The notes beneath the pieces were generated by a model. It searched no databases. It was not told where the DNA came from and saw only the letters and a program-made list of their open reading frames with translations. A stretch of DNA of 64,000 bases. It comes from Companilactobacillus nodensis DSM 19682 = JCM 14932 = NBRC 107160 (GTDB taxonomy: Bacteria > Bacillota > Bacilli > Lactobacillales > Lactobacillaceae). Positions 44,886 through 55,449 of this stretch are shown piece by piece (position 1 is the first letter of the stretch; every line of letters starts with the position of its first letter). The translations under genes were made by a program, and so were the position numbers. The stretch covers positions 101,847-165,846 of the forward strand of contig NZ_BAMN01000005.1 in the NCBI RefSeq assembly GCF_000615905.1, given 5' to 3'.

Positions 44886-46233
44886 AATTATGTGGCAAAA
44901 CATTAATAATATATAGCAACAATAGGAAGACAAAGAACAAACCGTACATAATACCGTTAACTTCTTTTCTTCTACCTGCTGCCATCATTGTCAATGGATA
45001 GGCTATGAATCCAAAGGCAATACCATAAGTAATATTATATGTAAGTGGCATTGCTAGAACTGTTAAGAAGGCAGGTAAAGCAATCTCAAACTTCTCCCAA
45101 TGGATTCCCTTCATTGATTGAGCCATTAAGGCACCAACGATAATCAATACTGGTGCAGTAACGTTTGATGTGACAACCGTTAATAATGGTGAGAAGAACA
45201 TGGAGATAGCGAAGAACACACCAACAACAACTGATGTTAATCCTGTTCTACCACCAACGGCAATACCGGCACTCGATTCAACATAGGCTGTTGGAGGAGT
45301 TGTACCAAAGACAGCTCCACTGACCATTGAGATAGAATCAGCCATCAAAGCACGCCCGATTCTTGGCATCTTACCATCCTTCATAATACTTGCTTGTTCC
45401 GCAAGTCCAATCAAAGTACCAGCAGTATCAAAGAATGCTACCAATAGGAAGATAATAACAACGGCCCACATTTGTGGTTTATTGATGATCTCCCCAACAT
45501 GCGAAATACCAACACCAAAAGTTGGTTTCAAACTTGGAATACCAGAAACAATATGCTTAGGCATTGAGATCAAGCCAGTTACTAATCCAGCAACAGTCGT
45601 GAAGACCATCCCAATAAAGATTGAACCAGGAACTTTTTTGCACATAAGTCCAGCCGTAACGATCAATCCAGCAATCGTTAATAGAGTTGTTGGATTAGTG
45701 AATGATCCAATCTCAACTAATGATGACTTGCTGGCTTCGATCAAGCCACCACCCTGCAATCCTACGAAGGCAATGAACAACCCCAGTCCAGCCGAAACAG
45801 CTAGCTTCAGATCTTGTGGAATTGAGTTGATAACTAATTCACGCAATTTCAATAATGAAACAATTAAGAAAATAATACTGGCAACGAAGACCCCTGCCAT
45901 TGCTGTCTGCCATGGAATTCCCATCGCAATAACAACTGAATAACTAAAAAATGCATTGTCACCGAGTCCTGGTGCAATAGCAATTGGATAATTGGCCAAA
46001 ATCCCCATCAAAACAGATCCGACAATCGCCGTCAAAGCTGTGGCAGTGAATAATGAACCTTTATCCATCCCTGAATCCCCTAATACTTGTGGATTAACGA
46101 ACAGAATGTATGCCATAGATACAAAAGTTGTTAATCCAGCCAAGACCTCACGTCTAACAGTAGTGTTAGCCTCTTTTAGATGAAACAAACGTTCTAAGAA
46201 ACTTAGATTCTTTTCATCATTCAATGATTCCAA
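44884..46233 (-). CDS. AzgA-type purine permease (NCS2)
   Basis: 449 residues from TTG 46233 behind AGGGGCG. EVLAGLTTFVSMAYILFVNP, ANYPIAIAPGLGDNAFFSY and ADSISMVSGAVFGTTPPTAYVESSAG (written here as separate blocks) belong to the guanine/hypoxanthine/adenine carriers PbuG/PbuO/AzgA. Fourteen helices predicted. A PurBox-like site lies upstream (46337-46349). No purine riboswitch is visible in the 5' region. Confidence 0.88.
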   Translation of the reverse strand: MESLNDEKNLSFLERLFHLKEANTTVRREVLAGLTTFVSMAYILFVNPQVLGDSGMDKGSLFTATALTAIVGSVLMGILANYPIAIAPGLGDNAFFSYSVVIAMGIPWQTAMAGVFVASIIFLIVSLLKLRELVINSIPQDLKLAVSAGLGLFIAFVGLQGGGLIEASKSSLVEIGSFTNPTTLLTIAGLIVTAGLMCKKVPGSIFIGMVFTTVAGLVTGLISMPKHIVSGIPSLKPTFGVGISHVGEIINKPQMWAVVIIFLLVAFFDTAGTLIGLAEQASIMKDGKMPRIGRALMADSISMVSGAVFGTTPPTAYVESSAGIAVGGRTGLTSVVVGVFFAISMFFSPLLTVVTSNVTAPVLIIVGALMAQSMKGIHWEKFEIALPAFLTVLAMPLTYNITYGIAFGFIAYPLTMMAAGRRKEVNGIMYGLFFVFLLLLYIINVLPHN

Positions 46234-46336
46234 TATAAACGCCCCTAATCAATTCTTTTTCACGAACTTATATAGTATTGCAAAGTTGAATTGATTTTTC
46301 AATACAAATATAAACATTTTCTATATAAAATTAATT

Positions 46337-46349
46337 ATAGTTCGTGTTT
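46337..46349 (-). promoter_or_regulatory. PurBox-like sequence before the purine permease
   Basis: On the minus strand AAACACGAACTAT, close to the PurR box (AWWWCCGAACWWT). A second CACGAAC lies on the plus strand at 46261-46267, forming an inverted pair at unusual distance (72 bases). The 356-base gap 46234-46589 otherwise holds AT-rich sequence and promoter-like TATAAT matches; no riboswitch or small gene was recognised. Confidence 0.4.
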
Positions 46350-46589
46350 TGCTACAATTTTGAATAATTATCCAGTTTTATATCGTTATGTCAACAAAAC
46401 ATAAACGATTTTTTCAGAAATGTCTCAATTAATTTTCTATATAAACTCGATATTTAAAGCTAATAATCCAGTAAAATCCGAACATTGTATGGCTAAGACA
46501 AATATATTTACACTTTTCAGTTTACTATTTTCATTTAGCGTTATTATTGAATATATAAGTATTTTTATACAGAAAAGTGGGCAGATTAA

Positions 46590-48569
46590 ATGAGGATTTC
46601 AACCAAGAAAAAAATCATTTATATTTTGGCAATCGCACTATCAGTACTTTATTTACTATGGCGTGTATTCTTTACTATTCCCTGGCACGCTCATATCTTC
46701 ACACTTATTTTTGCCCTACTATTAGTTGGTAGTGAATTGATCTCAAATTTCACCGCTTATGTTTTGATAATCTTTCGCATTATGCAATCCAAGAAAAATC
46801 ATAGTCTAGAAATTCCTAAATTTGATCCAACTCAACCTGTACCAGATATCGATATCTTGATCGTGACTCACAACGAGGATGTCGATTTACTTAGAAAGAC
46901 CGTCAATGCGGCTACATTCATGAGGTATCCCGATAAGAACAAAGTCCACGTTGTTATTTGTGATGATGGCTGTCGAGACGAGGTTAAAAAATTAGCAGCT
47001 GAATATCACGTTGGCTATGTCAAAATGGAAAACAACAAAAAAGCCAAAGCCGGTAATATCAACCATGCTTTGGCACAATTAGATTCACCACTGTTTGCCA
47101 TTTTTGATACTGATATGATTCCGTTCTCCAGTTTTTTATACAGCAGTGTTCCCTTCTTCACTAATAATTGGGCCAACTTAAGGGCTGACCCTGATCACAC
47201 TAAGGCACTGGGATTCGTTCAGACACCACAAAGTTTTTATAACGCTGATATTTTTCAGTTTAACTTATTCGCTGAAAACTACGTTGCTAACGAGCAAGAT
47301 TTCTTTTCACGTGACGTTAATGTCTTAAATGGTTATAACGAAACAGCTCTATTCACCGGTTCCAACGCTGTCTTCTTACGTAAATCCGTTGATCAAGTTG
47401 GCGGATTCCCAACTGATACTATTACTGAAGACTTCGAGCTAGGAACACAGATCAACATGGAAGGTTATACAAGTATTGCTACAACGCAGCCCGTCAGCAG
47501 TGGTATCACACCAGTTGATGTCAAAGGTGTCATTAAACAGCGTACTCGTTGGGCGCGTGGGGTTGTTCAAAGTTGTCGTAACTTACACATCTTCACCAAT
47601 CCTAATCTCTCTATGACGAATCGAATCATCTTGATCAATACTTACCTATATTGGTGGACTTTCACTCGTCGATTGATCTATATCGTAGCGCCGTTATTGT
47701 ATGCACTATTCAAAGTACAAGTTGTTAATGCTAATTTTTGGATCTTGATGATCATCTGGGCGCCAGGTTACTTCCTATTACATTACGTCCTCGGTGATGC
47801 TTCAAGTAAGATTCGTAACGAACGCTGGGGTGAAATTCAGGAAACATTTTTCGCACCATACTTGTTCATCCCTGTTTTTTTGGAAACAATCGGTATTAAA
47901 GCCAAGAAATTCAAAGTAACTTAGAAAAACGTCACTTTCTCATTCAAAGATCGACTTTATATTTTGCCATATCTATTCCTGTGGTTGCTCACACTCTGGG
48001 CAATTATCAAGTTTAACTATGGTAAATGGGGTTCTGAAATCATTGTCGGAAGTGTGATTACTTTTTGGCTAGTCACTCACTTTATCAACTTAAGTTTTTG
48101 TCTATTCGTATCAATGAAGCGAAACATATATCGTAAGAGTGAACGTTTCTTAAGTGAAGCCACTGGTGAGATCCAATTACCTGGCGAAGCCGCACCAACA
48201 ACTGAATTCAAAACTCGAGATGTTTCTGAAGGTGGATTCTCATTTGAATTCATTGATCCATCCGTCAAACTCAAACAGAATCAAGAATTCAGTGGCATCT
48301 TGTATCACGACAAGTTTCCGATTCACTTCACTAGTCGCGTCGTTCGTGTCGTGGAACAAGAACCGGTTTGGTATGCCGTCACGATCAAAATTGACAATAC
48401 TAAGGGTCAAGATCATTACATAGAGTTGATTCACGATGGTGATAATGCTTTACTACCAAAGATGCAGGACAATTGGATCACACCACTAGATGAATTACAT
48501 CTGAATGCTGTTATGCATTTGAGATCGATTGAACGTACGTTTACCAAATTTATCCGTAATAACTCTTAA
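46590..48569 (+). pseudogene. BcsA-like family-2 glycosyltransferase with PilZ domain, interrupted by an in-frame TAG
   Basis: N-terminal helices (about 8-65), then a processive GT2 domain: VVICDDGCRD, AIFDTDMIPF, TITEDFELG and QRTRWARG are the D, DxD, TED and Q(R/Q)xRW motifs of cellulose-synthase-type enzymes. C-terminal helices follow, then a PilZ domain (RNIYRKSER... and DVSEGGFSFEF, the RxxxR and D/NxSxxG elements) that binds c-di-GMP. TAG at 47922-47924 interrupts the same frame (VT stop KNVTFSFKD); the second part could start at TTG 47964. Without the stop the protein has about 658 residues. A substitution of one base (for example AAG or CAG) is the simplest origin; the next gene belongs to the same unit. 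Confidence 0.85.
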
Positions 48570-48585
48570 CAGGGAGTATAGTAAA

Positions 48586-50439
48586 TTGTCTGTATTCGGT
48601 TTTATAATTTTTTTCATTGCCCAATTGGGTTATGCCGGAGGACTTCGAGAGTTCGGTATAAATAAACATCTGTCTTGGATAACAGGCATGATCATTCAAA
48701 CATTGATCCTGTATGTCTTCGCGATGCTAAAATTACTTCCATTCGCACTAAACGCGGTGGTTATTTTTGGTATCCTGATCGAAGTAATAAGGATCGTCTT
48801 GTTACTAGTCCATAAAGGTCATACCAAATTCGAAGAGATGCATTACTTTGATGTTTGGATGATGGTTATTGGTATCATCTTAGGCAAAACTCTGGTAGAA
48901 AGTCCCCTGCTTCATTATGATAACTATTCTCACTGGGCACTGATCGTCAAATTCCTCCTATTTCAAGGACACCTTCCTACTGCCGGTGATTCACTGATTT
49001 CATTCACATCTTATCCACCAGCAACGGCACTCTTCATTACACAATTCGTCCACTGGGTCGGGTTCAGCGATGGTGCTATGCTATTAGCTCAATTTCTATT
49101 GATCTGGGCTAGTTTCTATGCGATATTCTCCGTCTTAAGAGATCGTACTAGGGCATTGAATGCCTTCATTTTGTGTTTTATTATCTCCATAACCAACGTC
49201 TTCAATATTGCAATTCGCATGAATAACCTGCTGGTAGATTTTATTTTACCAGTTGTTACAGCTGCTGGAATTGCTGGTATCTATACTTACCGCAAAAAAT
49301 GGAAAATTGCTTGTTTTATTGCCTTCGTATTCAGTGACGAACTACTATTGATCAAGAACTCTGGTGCCATGTACGTTGTCATGACTGGCTGTTATCTCTG
49401 GTACACGTTGATGAAAAACACCAAGGGTAATTTATTCGAACGTATTGGCAAAAGTTCTATCTTATCCATCCCGACCATGATACTAGGTTACCTGCCATTC
49501 TTCTGGTGGAACTTACACGTCAAATCAACATTTGCCGCTGTATCTAAGCACCAAATCAGCTCACAAGCATACAAACACCAATTATCTAGCGAAAGTTCAA
49601 CGGTTATTTTAAAAATCGGTCGGAAATTTATGCATCAAATAATGAGCACAAATTCCTTATCGACTAAAGGAGTTATCCTAATAAATATTGGTCTGATCAT
49701 CGCCTGGTTGATTATTCGCATCTTTCTTGATAAGAAAACTAATCTATTCGCAACACTAATTGCACTCGATTTGAGTTTTGTCGCCTATTACATCAGTGTC
49801 TTCGCAATGTACATCGTCTCAATGCCCTATGCTGAGGCCATCAAGTTGGACGGGTGCGAACGCTACTTATCCAGTATGGTCATCCTAAACTTGCTATTAG
49901 GATCGATGGCATTAGTCGTGGCAATGGATCGAGCGTACTTCGAACAAGATATTTCCAAACGTTCATTGCGCTCATTCTATTCGATCATAACTAAGAATAT
50001 GTACCAGATCATGGCACTAGTCTTAATGATCTTTTCAGTCATCATGATGTTCTCTGAAATCAATGGCATCGAATATAACGATACTTTGGGTAAAGAGGAA
50101 CTACCGGTCCAAATGAAAAATCTTGCACCACAGATTACCAAAATGAATCATACCAAAATATTATTAGTCGATCCTCACGCTGTCGATGCCGACGACTATT
50201 ACGCCGGATATGTCGGTAGATATTACTTCTTCTCAGACAAAGTTACTGGTCAAGAGAACTTCACAATGTCGCAACAACAGTTCAAAACTACCGTTAATGG
50301 CTACCAGTATGTCGTCATTCCTGAATGGCACCGAACATTTACAGTCATGACACAAAAGGTCTACCATCAACATTTAAAAGTCGGTATCTTCAAAGTCACA
50401 CCTAACAAATTGATCAGAGTCAAAAATATTAAAGCATAA
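48586..50439 (+). CDS. Polytopic membrane protein, GT-C-like, partner of the BcsA-PilZ gene
   Basis: 617 residues from TTG 48586 behind GGGAG. About 12 helices through residue 525, then an extracytoplasmic tail (YAGYVGRYYFFSDKVTG). An early outward loop has HYDNYSHWALIV, resembling the acidic loop of GT-C glycosyltransferases and of Lactobacillus GT39-like proteins. I infer a polysaccharide-assembly role because it follows the BcsA-PilZ gene by 16 bases. No enzyme assignment can be made from sequence alone. Confidence 0.7.
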   Translation: MSVFGFIIFFIAQLGYAGGLREFGINKHLSWITGMIIQTLILYVFAMLKLLPFALNAVVIFGILIEVIRIVLLLVHKGHTKFEEMHYFDVWMMVIGIILGKTLVESPLLHYDNYSHWALIVKFLLFQGHLPTAGDSLISFTSYPPATALFITQFVHWVGFSDGAMLLAQFLLIWASFYAIFSVLRDRTRALNAFILCFIISITNVFNIAIRMNNLLVDFILPVVTAAGIAGIYTYRKKWKIACFIAFVFSDELLLIKNSGAMYVVMTGCYLWYTLMKNTKGNLFERIGKSSILSIPTMILGYLPFFWWNLHVKSTFAAVSKHQISSQAYKHQLSSESSTVILKIGRKFMHQIMSTNSLSTKGVILINIGLIIAWLIIRIFLDKKTNLFATLIALDLSFVAYYISVFAMYIVSMPYAEAIKLDGCERYLSSMVILNLLLGSMALVVAMDRAYFEQDISKRSLRSFYSIITKNMYQIMALVLMIFSVIMMFSEINGIEYNDTLGKEELPVQMKNLAPQITKMNHTKILLVDPHAVDADDYYAGYVGRYYFFSDKVTGQENFTMSQQQFKTTVNGYQYVVIPEWHRTFTVMTQKVYHQHLKVGIFKVTPNKLIRVKNIKA

Positions 50440-50521
50440 AAGCAGGCTTATAGCATAACCACATTTCACTAAATCTGGAGCGTAAACGCGCAACAAAACA
50501 CAACTTCTTCCGTTTAACTAC

Positions 50522-50561
50522 AAAAAGCATCGCATTTACTACGTAAATACGATGCTTTTTT
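50522..50561 (+). terminator. Terminator of the BcsA-PilZ unit
   Basis: AAAAAGCATCG / CGATGCTTTTTT stem with TTTACTACGTAAA in the loop, 83 bases after the stop; also usable by the convergent clpL. Confidence 0.85.
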
Positions 50562-50605
50562 AGGTTATACTCAGAAGCTAAACGTGTTTTGTCACGCTCT
50601 ATTTT

Positions 50606-52705
50606 CTATTTATTCTCAGTGATTTTGATTGTTCCATCTACTAAGTCAGCTTTAAGATTCTTAACATCCAAGTTGTCCAAGTAGAATTCAGCAACCTTAT
50701 CTCTAATCTGTTGTTCGATGACCCGACGAAGTGGTCTTGCACCCATAGCTTCATCGTATCCTTCATCGATCAACCATTCCTTAGCTTCAGGAGTTACTTC
50801 AAGTGTGATATTCTTCTTAGCCAAGTTCTTATTTACATCGTCTAATAACAAATCAACGATTTGATTCAAGTCAGACTTTGATAGATGAGTGAATTCAACG
50901 ATACCATTGAATCTATTCAAGAATTCAGGACGGAAGTATGGTGCTAATTTGTCCATTAGTTTTTCATCTTGAGTAGCTTTGTCACCGAAGCCGGCATTTG
51001 ATGCGGCGATAACAATCGTATTCTTGAAATCAACAACATTACCTTGTCCATCAGTCAAACGACCGTCGTCCATAACTTGCAACAACAATGTCAAAACTTG
51101 TGGATTTGCCTTCTCGATTTCGTCTAACAAGACGATTGAATATGGATTACGTCTTACTCGTTCAGTCAAAGTATTGCCGTTATCCTCATAACCAACATAT
51201 CCAGCCGATGTACCGATCAACTTAGATACAGCGGTCAAGTCAGAATATTCACTCATATCCAAACGCACGATAGCATCCTTACTACCAAACATATCACTTG
51301 CTAATTGTTTGACTAATTCAGTCTTACCAACACCAGTTGGACCAACGAATAAGAAACTACCAATTGGACGATTGCCCTCGTCGAAGCCAGCACGGTTACG
51401 ACGAATAGCACGGACAACCATATCAACAGCTTCATCTTGACCAATCACATGACCCTTGAGACGCTTGCCCATTTCCTTCAACCTCTCAATGTCACTGGCA
51501 CCCATTTGTGATACTGGTACACCAGTTAATCTTTGAGTTGATTCAGCAATGTCATTCACAGTTGCAATTGGTTCAGCTTCACTGCCTTCGTCGTCGTTTA
51601 GTTTGGCATTCAAGTCTTCGATTTTCTTCTTCAAATCAGCGGCTTTTTCGAAATCTTCTTTCTTAGCAGCCTCATCTTTTTGAGCTTCAGCTTCTTTCAA
51701 GGACTTCTCCAAGCTAACTTTGTCAGTTACCGGATTCTTAGCTGCCAAGTGAGCAGCTGTCATATCGATCAAGTCGATTGCTTTATCAGGGAGTGATCTC
51801 TGTGGAATGTATTGTACTGAATAATCCACAGCAGCTTTCAAAACTTCATCAGGCAACTTGACATTGTGGTGATCTTCGTAAGCCTTGCGCAATCCCTTTA
51901 AGATAGCTACTGTCGCATCTTTACTTGGTTCATTGATCGTTACATCATTGAATCTTCTAGCCAAAGCAGCATCTTTCATGATCGTATTACGGTACTCATC
52001 TTGAGTAGTTGCACCAATAATTGAGATCTCACCACGGCTCAAAGCTGGTTTGATAATATCTGATAAGCCTTTACTACCAGCATCTCCGCCTGCAGCACCA
52101 GTTCCGATGATCTGGTGAATTTCGTCGAAGAATAGAACTACATTACCAGCTTTTTTGACTTCCTTAAGTAGGTTTTGAATGTTCTCTTCGAATGAACCAC
52201 GGTATTGCGTACCAGCTTCTAGTGAAGATACATCAACAGAGATGATCTGCTTGTCTTTGATAGCAGCCGGAACATCACCTTTGACGATTGCTTGTGCCAA
52301 TCCTTCAACAACCGCAGTCTTACCAACACCAGCATCACCGACTAGAATTGGATTGTTCTTAGTACGACGACTCAAGATCTCAGCCGTTTCTTGAATTTCT
52401 TTATCACGCCCAATAACGGGGTCAAGTAAACCGTCGCGAGCTTCTTGCGTTAAATTACGTCCGAGTTTGTCTAACAACTTACCGTTACTTCCAGAATTAG
52501 CTTGTTGCGCCTCATCACCGACAGGAACTTGCTTGCCAGCCGTACGCATTTCTTGGTATCTAGCCAATTCTTCAGGTGTTAATTCATGGCCATTGACATA
52601 GTACTTCGTGCCATTACCATTGTTGTTCTCACCCATCAATCTGTTGAAAATGTCATCCATATCGTTATTTGAAAATAAATCGTCATCCCAAAATGATCTT
52701 GCCAT
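50606..52705 (-). CDS. clpL: ClpL-type Hsp100 ATPase
   Basis: 699 residues. A short Asn-rich N-terminus without Clp_N domain, two AAA+ modules (Walker [10 protein letters not shown] and GPTGVGKTE) and a middle UVR-like helix ([20 protein letters not shown]) are typical of ClpL, a disaggregase/chaperone of lactobacilli and streptococci that works without ClpP. RBS GAGAGAGGTAATTATTT. The 73-residue gene ends 17 bases upstream, so they share the promoter at 52966-52993. No CtsR heptads or CIRCE are seen, unlike the usual control. Confidence 0.9.
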   Translation of the reverse strand: MARSFWDDDLFSNNDMDDIFNRLMGENNNGNGTKYYVNGHELTPEELARYQEMRTAGKQVPVGDEAQQANSGSNGKLLDKLGRNLTQEARDGLLDPVIGRDKEIQETAEILSRRTKNNPILVGDAGVGKTAVVEGLAQAIVKGDVPAAIKDKQIISVDVSSLEAGTQYRGSFEENIQNLLKEVKKAGNVVLFFDEIHQIIGTGAAGGDAGSKGLSDIIKPALSRGEISIIGATTQDEYRNTIMKDAALARRFNDVTINEPSKDATVAILKGLRKAYEDHHNVKLPDEVLKAAVDYSVQYIPQRSLPDKAIDLIDMTAAHLAAKNPVTDKVSLEKSLKEAEAQKDEAAKKEDFEKAADLKKKIEDLNAKLNDDEGSEAEPIATVNDIAESTQRLTGVPVSQMGASDIERLKEMGKRLKGHVIGQDEAVDMVVRAIRRNRAGFDEGNRPIGSFLFVGPTGVGKTELVKQLASDMFGSKDAIVRLDMSEYSDLTAVSKLIGTSAGYVGYEDNGNTLTERVRRNPYSIVLLDEIEKANPQVLTLLLQVMDDGRLTDGQGNVVDFKNTIVIAASNAGFGDKATQDEKLMDKLAPYFRPEFLNRFNGIVEFTHLSKSDLNQIVDLLLDDVNKNLAKKNITLEVTPEAKEWLIDEGYDEAMGARPLRRVIEQQIRDKVAEFYLDNLDVKNLKADLVDGTIKITENK

Positions 52706-52722
52706 AAATAATTACCTCTCTC

Positions 52723-52944
52723 TCATTTTAGATAATGCAATTCCAAGTCACGTAGAACGCGCCACATCTCCATATCTTGCGCTTTGGCCAAGGCCTCAAT
52801 ATCGCGTAGATTGAGCGGCGTTGCGGAAGATTGTTCCTTATTAAAGGACTTATGCAAAGTGGTATAACCGTACCCACTCTTCTTCGCTATGAAGTAAATC
52901 GTTAAATGCTTATCCTCTAAATAAGTCTTAATGTCTATTTCCAT
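52723..52944 (-). CDS. Small HTH-like protein upstream of clpL
   Basis: 73 residues from ATG 52944 behind GGAGGTTGGAGAT. MEIDIKTYLEDKHLTIYFIAKKSGYGYTTLHKSF looks like a Cro/Xre-type helix-turn-helix (IAKKSGYGYTTLHK), followed by ALAKAQDMEMWRVLRD. Not in any family I can name. Co-transcribed with clpL; a nested palindrome overlaps the promoter, so an autorepressor of the clpL operon is likely. Confidence 0.75.
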   Translation of the reverse strand: MEIDIKTYLEDKHLTIYFIAKKSGYGYTTLHKSFNKEQSSATPLNLRDIEALAKAQDMEMWRVLRDLELHYLK

Positions 52945-52965
52945 ATCTCCAACCTCCACAAGTAC

Positions 52966-53017
52966 ATTATAGCACATCTGTAATATATCACAAGTGTGAA
53001 GTACTACAGATGTGCTA
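52966..53017 (-). promoter_or_regulatory. clpL operon promoter with nested palindromes
   Basis: Minus-strand -35 TTGTGA (52988-52993) and -10 TATAAT (52966-52971), 16 bases apart. TAGCACATCTGTA (52970-52982) is repeated inverted at 53005-53017, and TCACAAGTGTGA (52988-52999) is a palindrome inside it. The outer arms cover the -10 and upstream region and the inner one the -35, a strong operator candidate. Not CIRCE (TTAGCACTC arms) and not CtsR. Confidence 0.75.
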
Positions 53018-53086
53018 TATTTTGTAATAATTATACTTTCATATCATTATTTTGGTACACTGAATATAGAGACTCGAGGTGATCCT

Positions 53087-54795
53087 ATGAAAGAGCTACT
53101 CAAATCTTTAAACAGATTAAACAAGATTTATGAGCAATTTGACCTGTTAAATTTTCGAGCACATAAGGCCATGCCATTGACCTTCAACAAAAAGGATAGC
53201 AAAGAATTACTTCGCCAAAATAAGCGTATGTACTTCAGCTACTCTTATTTGAACAAAGAAAAAACTAGACTTACAAATTTGATATTATCTCAAACTGTAA
53301 ATCTTAAAGATCCACTTTTTAAGCAAAAAAGAATGCTGCATCCTGAACTTATCGATAAAGCACTAAAACTTAAAAATATTGATGAATCTCACGCCAAAGA
53401 AATGGAAGACATTCCGAACCGTAACCGTAAAATCAATAAATTGAAACGTCTGATAGCTATGATCCAAGATGAAAGCATTGGTTTATGTCAAGGTTACTTA
53501 ACACAGATGAAAGTTTTGATATATCAAAACAAAATGCATGTCTTTGAGGAAAGAACTGAAAAATATCAACCTCACGAATTACTGAATGATCTCGACTTCA
53601 GAACTAGGATCATGCAGTTTGATTATGACCGTTATATGTTCGATGAATTCACTCCCGAAAGTTTCTTAGACTATTTGATTTTTGAAAAAGTCCAAAGACA
53701 TACTACTTACATCCGTTCTTATGATGCCAGGGTCCTGATTCCTGAAGCTGATGCCTGTGGATTCTCAGGTATTGCCTACGAAGTCGAAATCGATGGTATT
53801 CGCGAATGTTACGTTACCTTCAAAGGAACTGAAGCCGACATGGATTATACCGAACGTTCGCGTCGTAAGCGCCTAGATAAGTTCTTGCTGGAAGGATACA
53901 AAGACTGGAATTACAACGTCAATGCCATCCTTGTTGGCAATGATACTGAAAATCGCCAGATGATGGTTGCCAGAGATTTTATCAGTTACCTTCAGAACAA
54001 TATTCAAGATAACTGCTTGCTGTACGGCTTAGGACACTCTCTAGGCGGTCATTTCGTACAGACCTTACAGCTAACTGATGATTGTTTTGCCGGTGGTTAC
54101 ACGCTTAATTCTGCACCGATCAACCTAAAACAAGTTCAAATCATCAACCCCGAATTATTTGATGAAGCCACTTGGAACAAACTCTTTGAGTTGACCAGAG
54201 ATAAGACCAATGGCAATATCCGTAACAGCGAAATCAAAAAGTTATTACCAAGAGAATATCCAGAAATTATCAACCAAAGTTTTGAACAGGATCTGACCCA
54301 AGTATCTACGAAATCCCCTATACGATCTGGATCGGACACAAGTGGGAATACAATCTTAATAACTGGAAATATCCATTTAGAAATCACCTAGCTTCATACC
54401 TAAATGCCGGTGAGATTCATTCTTATCAACATTTCTTTGAACAATTATTCGCCTATCTACAAGACTCCGCATCTGGCGCACAACTAATGAGAAGTTCGAT
54501 ATCCTTCTTAAGAGCTCGTGTGAAGATTCTTCATGACGATATCGACAAGCCACAGACCACTGAATTCTTCTATGCATATTCTAATTACTTGTTCGAATCA
54601 GGAATCTTCCTGGATCGACCACAACAAGTATCTGATGACTTCAGTAAGTCGCAACCGACAATGTGGAAGTCATCACGACGTGAATGGCCGTTCTTGAAGA
54701 GTCTCAACATGGACATGCTCGAATTATCTGTATATTTCCATATAATATCTGGAGTTAAATACTTTTTGAATCGCACGCCTAATAAAATTGAGTAA
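53087..54795 (+). pseudogene. Lipase-like alpha/beta hydrolase, frameshifted
   Basis: Start ATG 53087 behind GAGGTGATCCT; the 25-codon extension is unlikely. A helical, Lys-rich N-terminus (about 1-200) is followed by GHSLGGHFVQTL (nucleophile elbow, about 320) as in DUF2974/Mbeg1-like or class 3 lipase-like proteins. The frame breaks at CCC 54297-54299; with four C it reads SIYEIPYTIWIGHKWEY and continues to 54795, giving about 569 residues. Cytosolic, no signal peptide. Function unknown; a lipase or thioesterase role is inferred only. Confidence 0.75.
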
Positions 54796-54800
54796 AACAA

Positions 54801-54834
54801 AAGAGCCTATCGATTTTCGATAGACTCTTATTTT
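54801..54834. terminator. Bidirectional terminator
   Basis: AAGAGCCTATCGA / TCGATAGACTCTT stem flanked by A and T runs, between the convergent lipase-like and TetR genes. Confidence 0.85.
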
Positions 54835-55439
54835 GTAATTAGTTTTATGAACAACTGAACTTGATCTATTGTACGTTTTCTTACCTCTGGTTCAATTGTC
54901 TTTTTATTCTTGATCAATAACTCTTCATAAATCGACCGCTGCGTTATAGCAACAATAATATCGATTAGAGTTGTTATCTCATCATCTGAAATACAAATTT
55001 GATCTTGAATGTTTTTGACACTCGTAGTCAAATTCTTCTTGATTCGAATCAGGATCTGAGAAATCCATTCAGATTGCTCATTGGACAAGATGGCACGTTC
55101 TCGGATAGTGATCATGAATGAACGATACCCTTCCTCATCTGAAAATATTTCACAGACTCGATCATACATATCAAGTATCTGTTCTTCAAATTCTTGTAAG
55201 GAATGAACTTCAATACTAGAACGAGCAACTCCTTGTTCACGATGAACCATCCCTTTTTCAACGATCATATCCAGAATTTGTTTCTTACCCTCTGGAAAAT
55301 AATAATATAAAGAACCGTCAGAAATTCCAACGGCCCGATTTATTTCACGCGTAGTAGTTGCTTCAAAACCTTTTTTGGCAAATAGATCTTGAGCGGCCTT
55401 TAAAATCTTTTCTTTTTGAATGTCACTCTTTTTTACCAT
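54828..55439 (-). CDS. TetR-family regulator of mntH
   Basis: 203 residues from ATG 55439 behind GTGGAGGATAA. HTH: KILKAAQDLFAKKGFEATTT, REINRAVGISDGSLYYYFPEG. It lies 10 bases after mntH and is co-transcribed. The palindrome TTGAGCGTGCGCTCAA in the mntH promoter is a typical TetR operator and is probably its target, giving autoregulation of the two-gene operon. The ligand is unknown. Confidence 0.85.
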   Translation of the reverse strand: MVKKSDIQKEKILKAAQDLFAKKGFEATTTREINRAVGISDGSLYYYFPEGKKQILDMIVEKGMVHREQGVARSSIEVHSLQEFEEQILDMYDRVCEIFSDEEGYRSFMITIRERAILSNEQSEWISQILIRIKKNLTTSVKNIQDQICISDDEITTLIDIIVAITQRSIYEELLIKNKKTIEPEVRKRTIDQVQLFIKLITK

Positions 55440-55449
55440 TTATCCTCCA

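Noticed and set aside
46234..46589. Purine or c-di-GMP riboswitch between the permease and BcsA genes
   Set aside because: No purine aptamer core or GEMM-type core could be recognised on either strand.
50440..50605. Third copy of the A/B repeat
   Set aside because: It shares only a short CTGGAG word; the rest is the terminator between convergent genes.
52966..53017. CIRCE (HrcA) element before clpL
   Set aside because: The arms are TAGCACATCTGTA, not TTAGCACTC, and the spacer is 22, not 9 bases.
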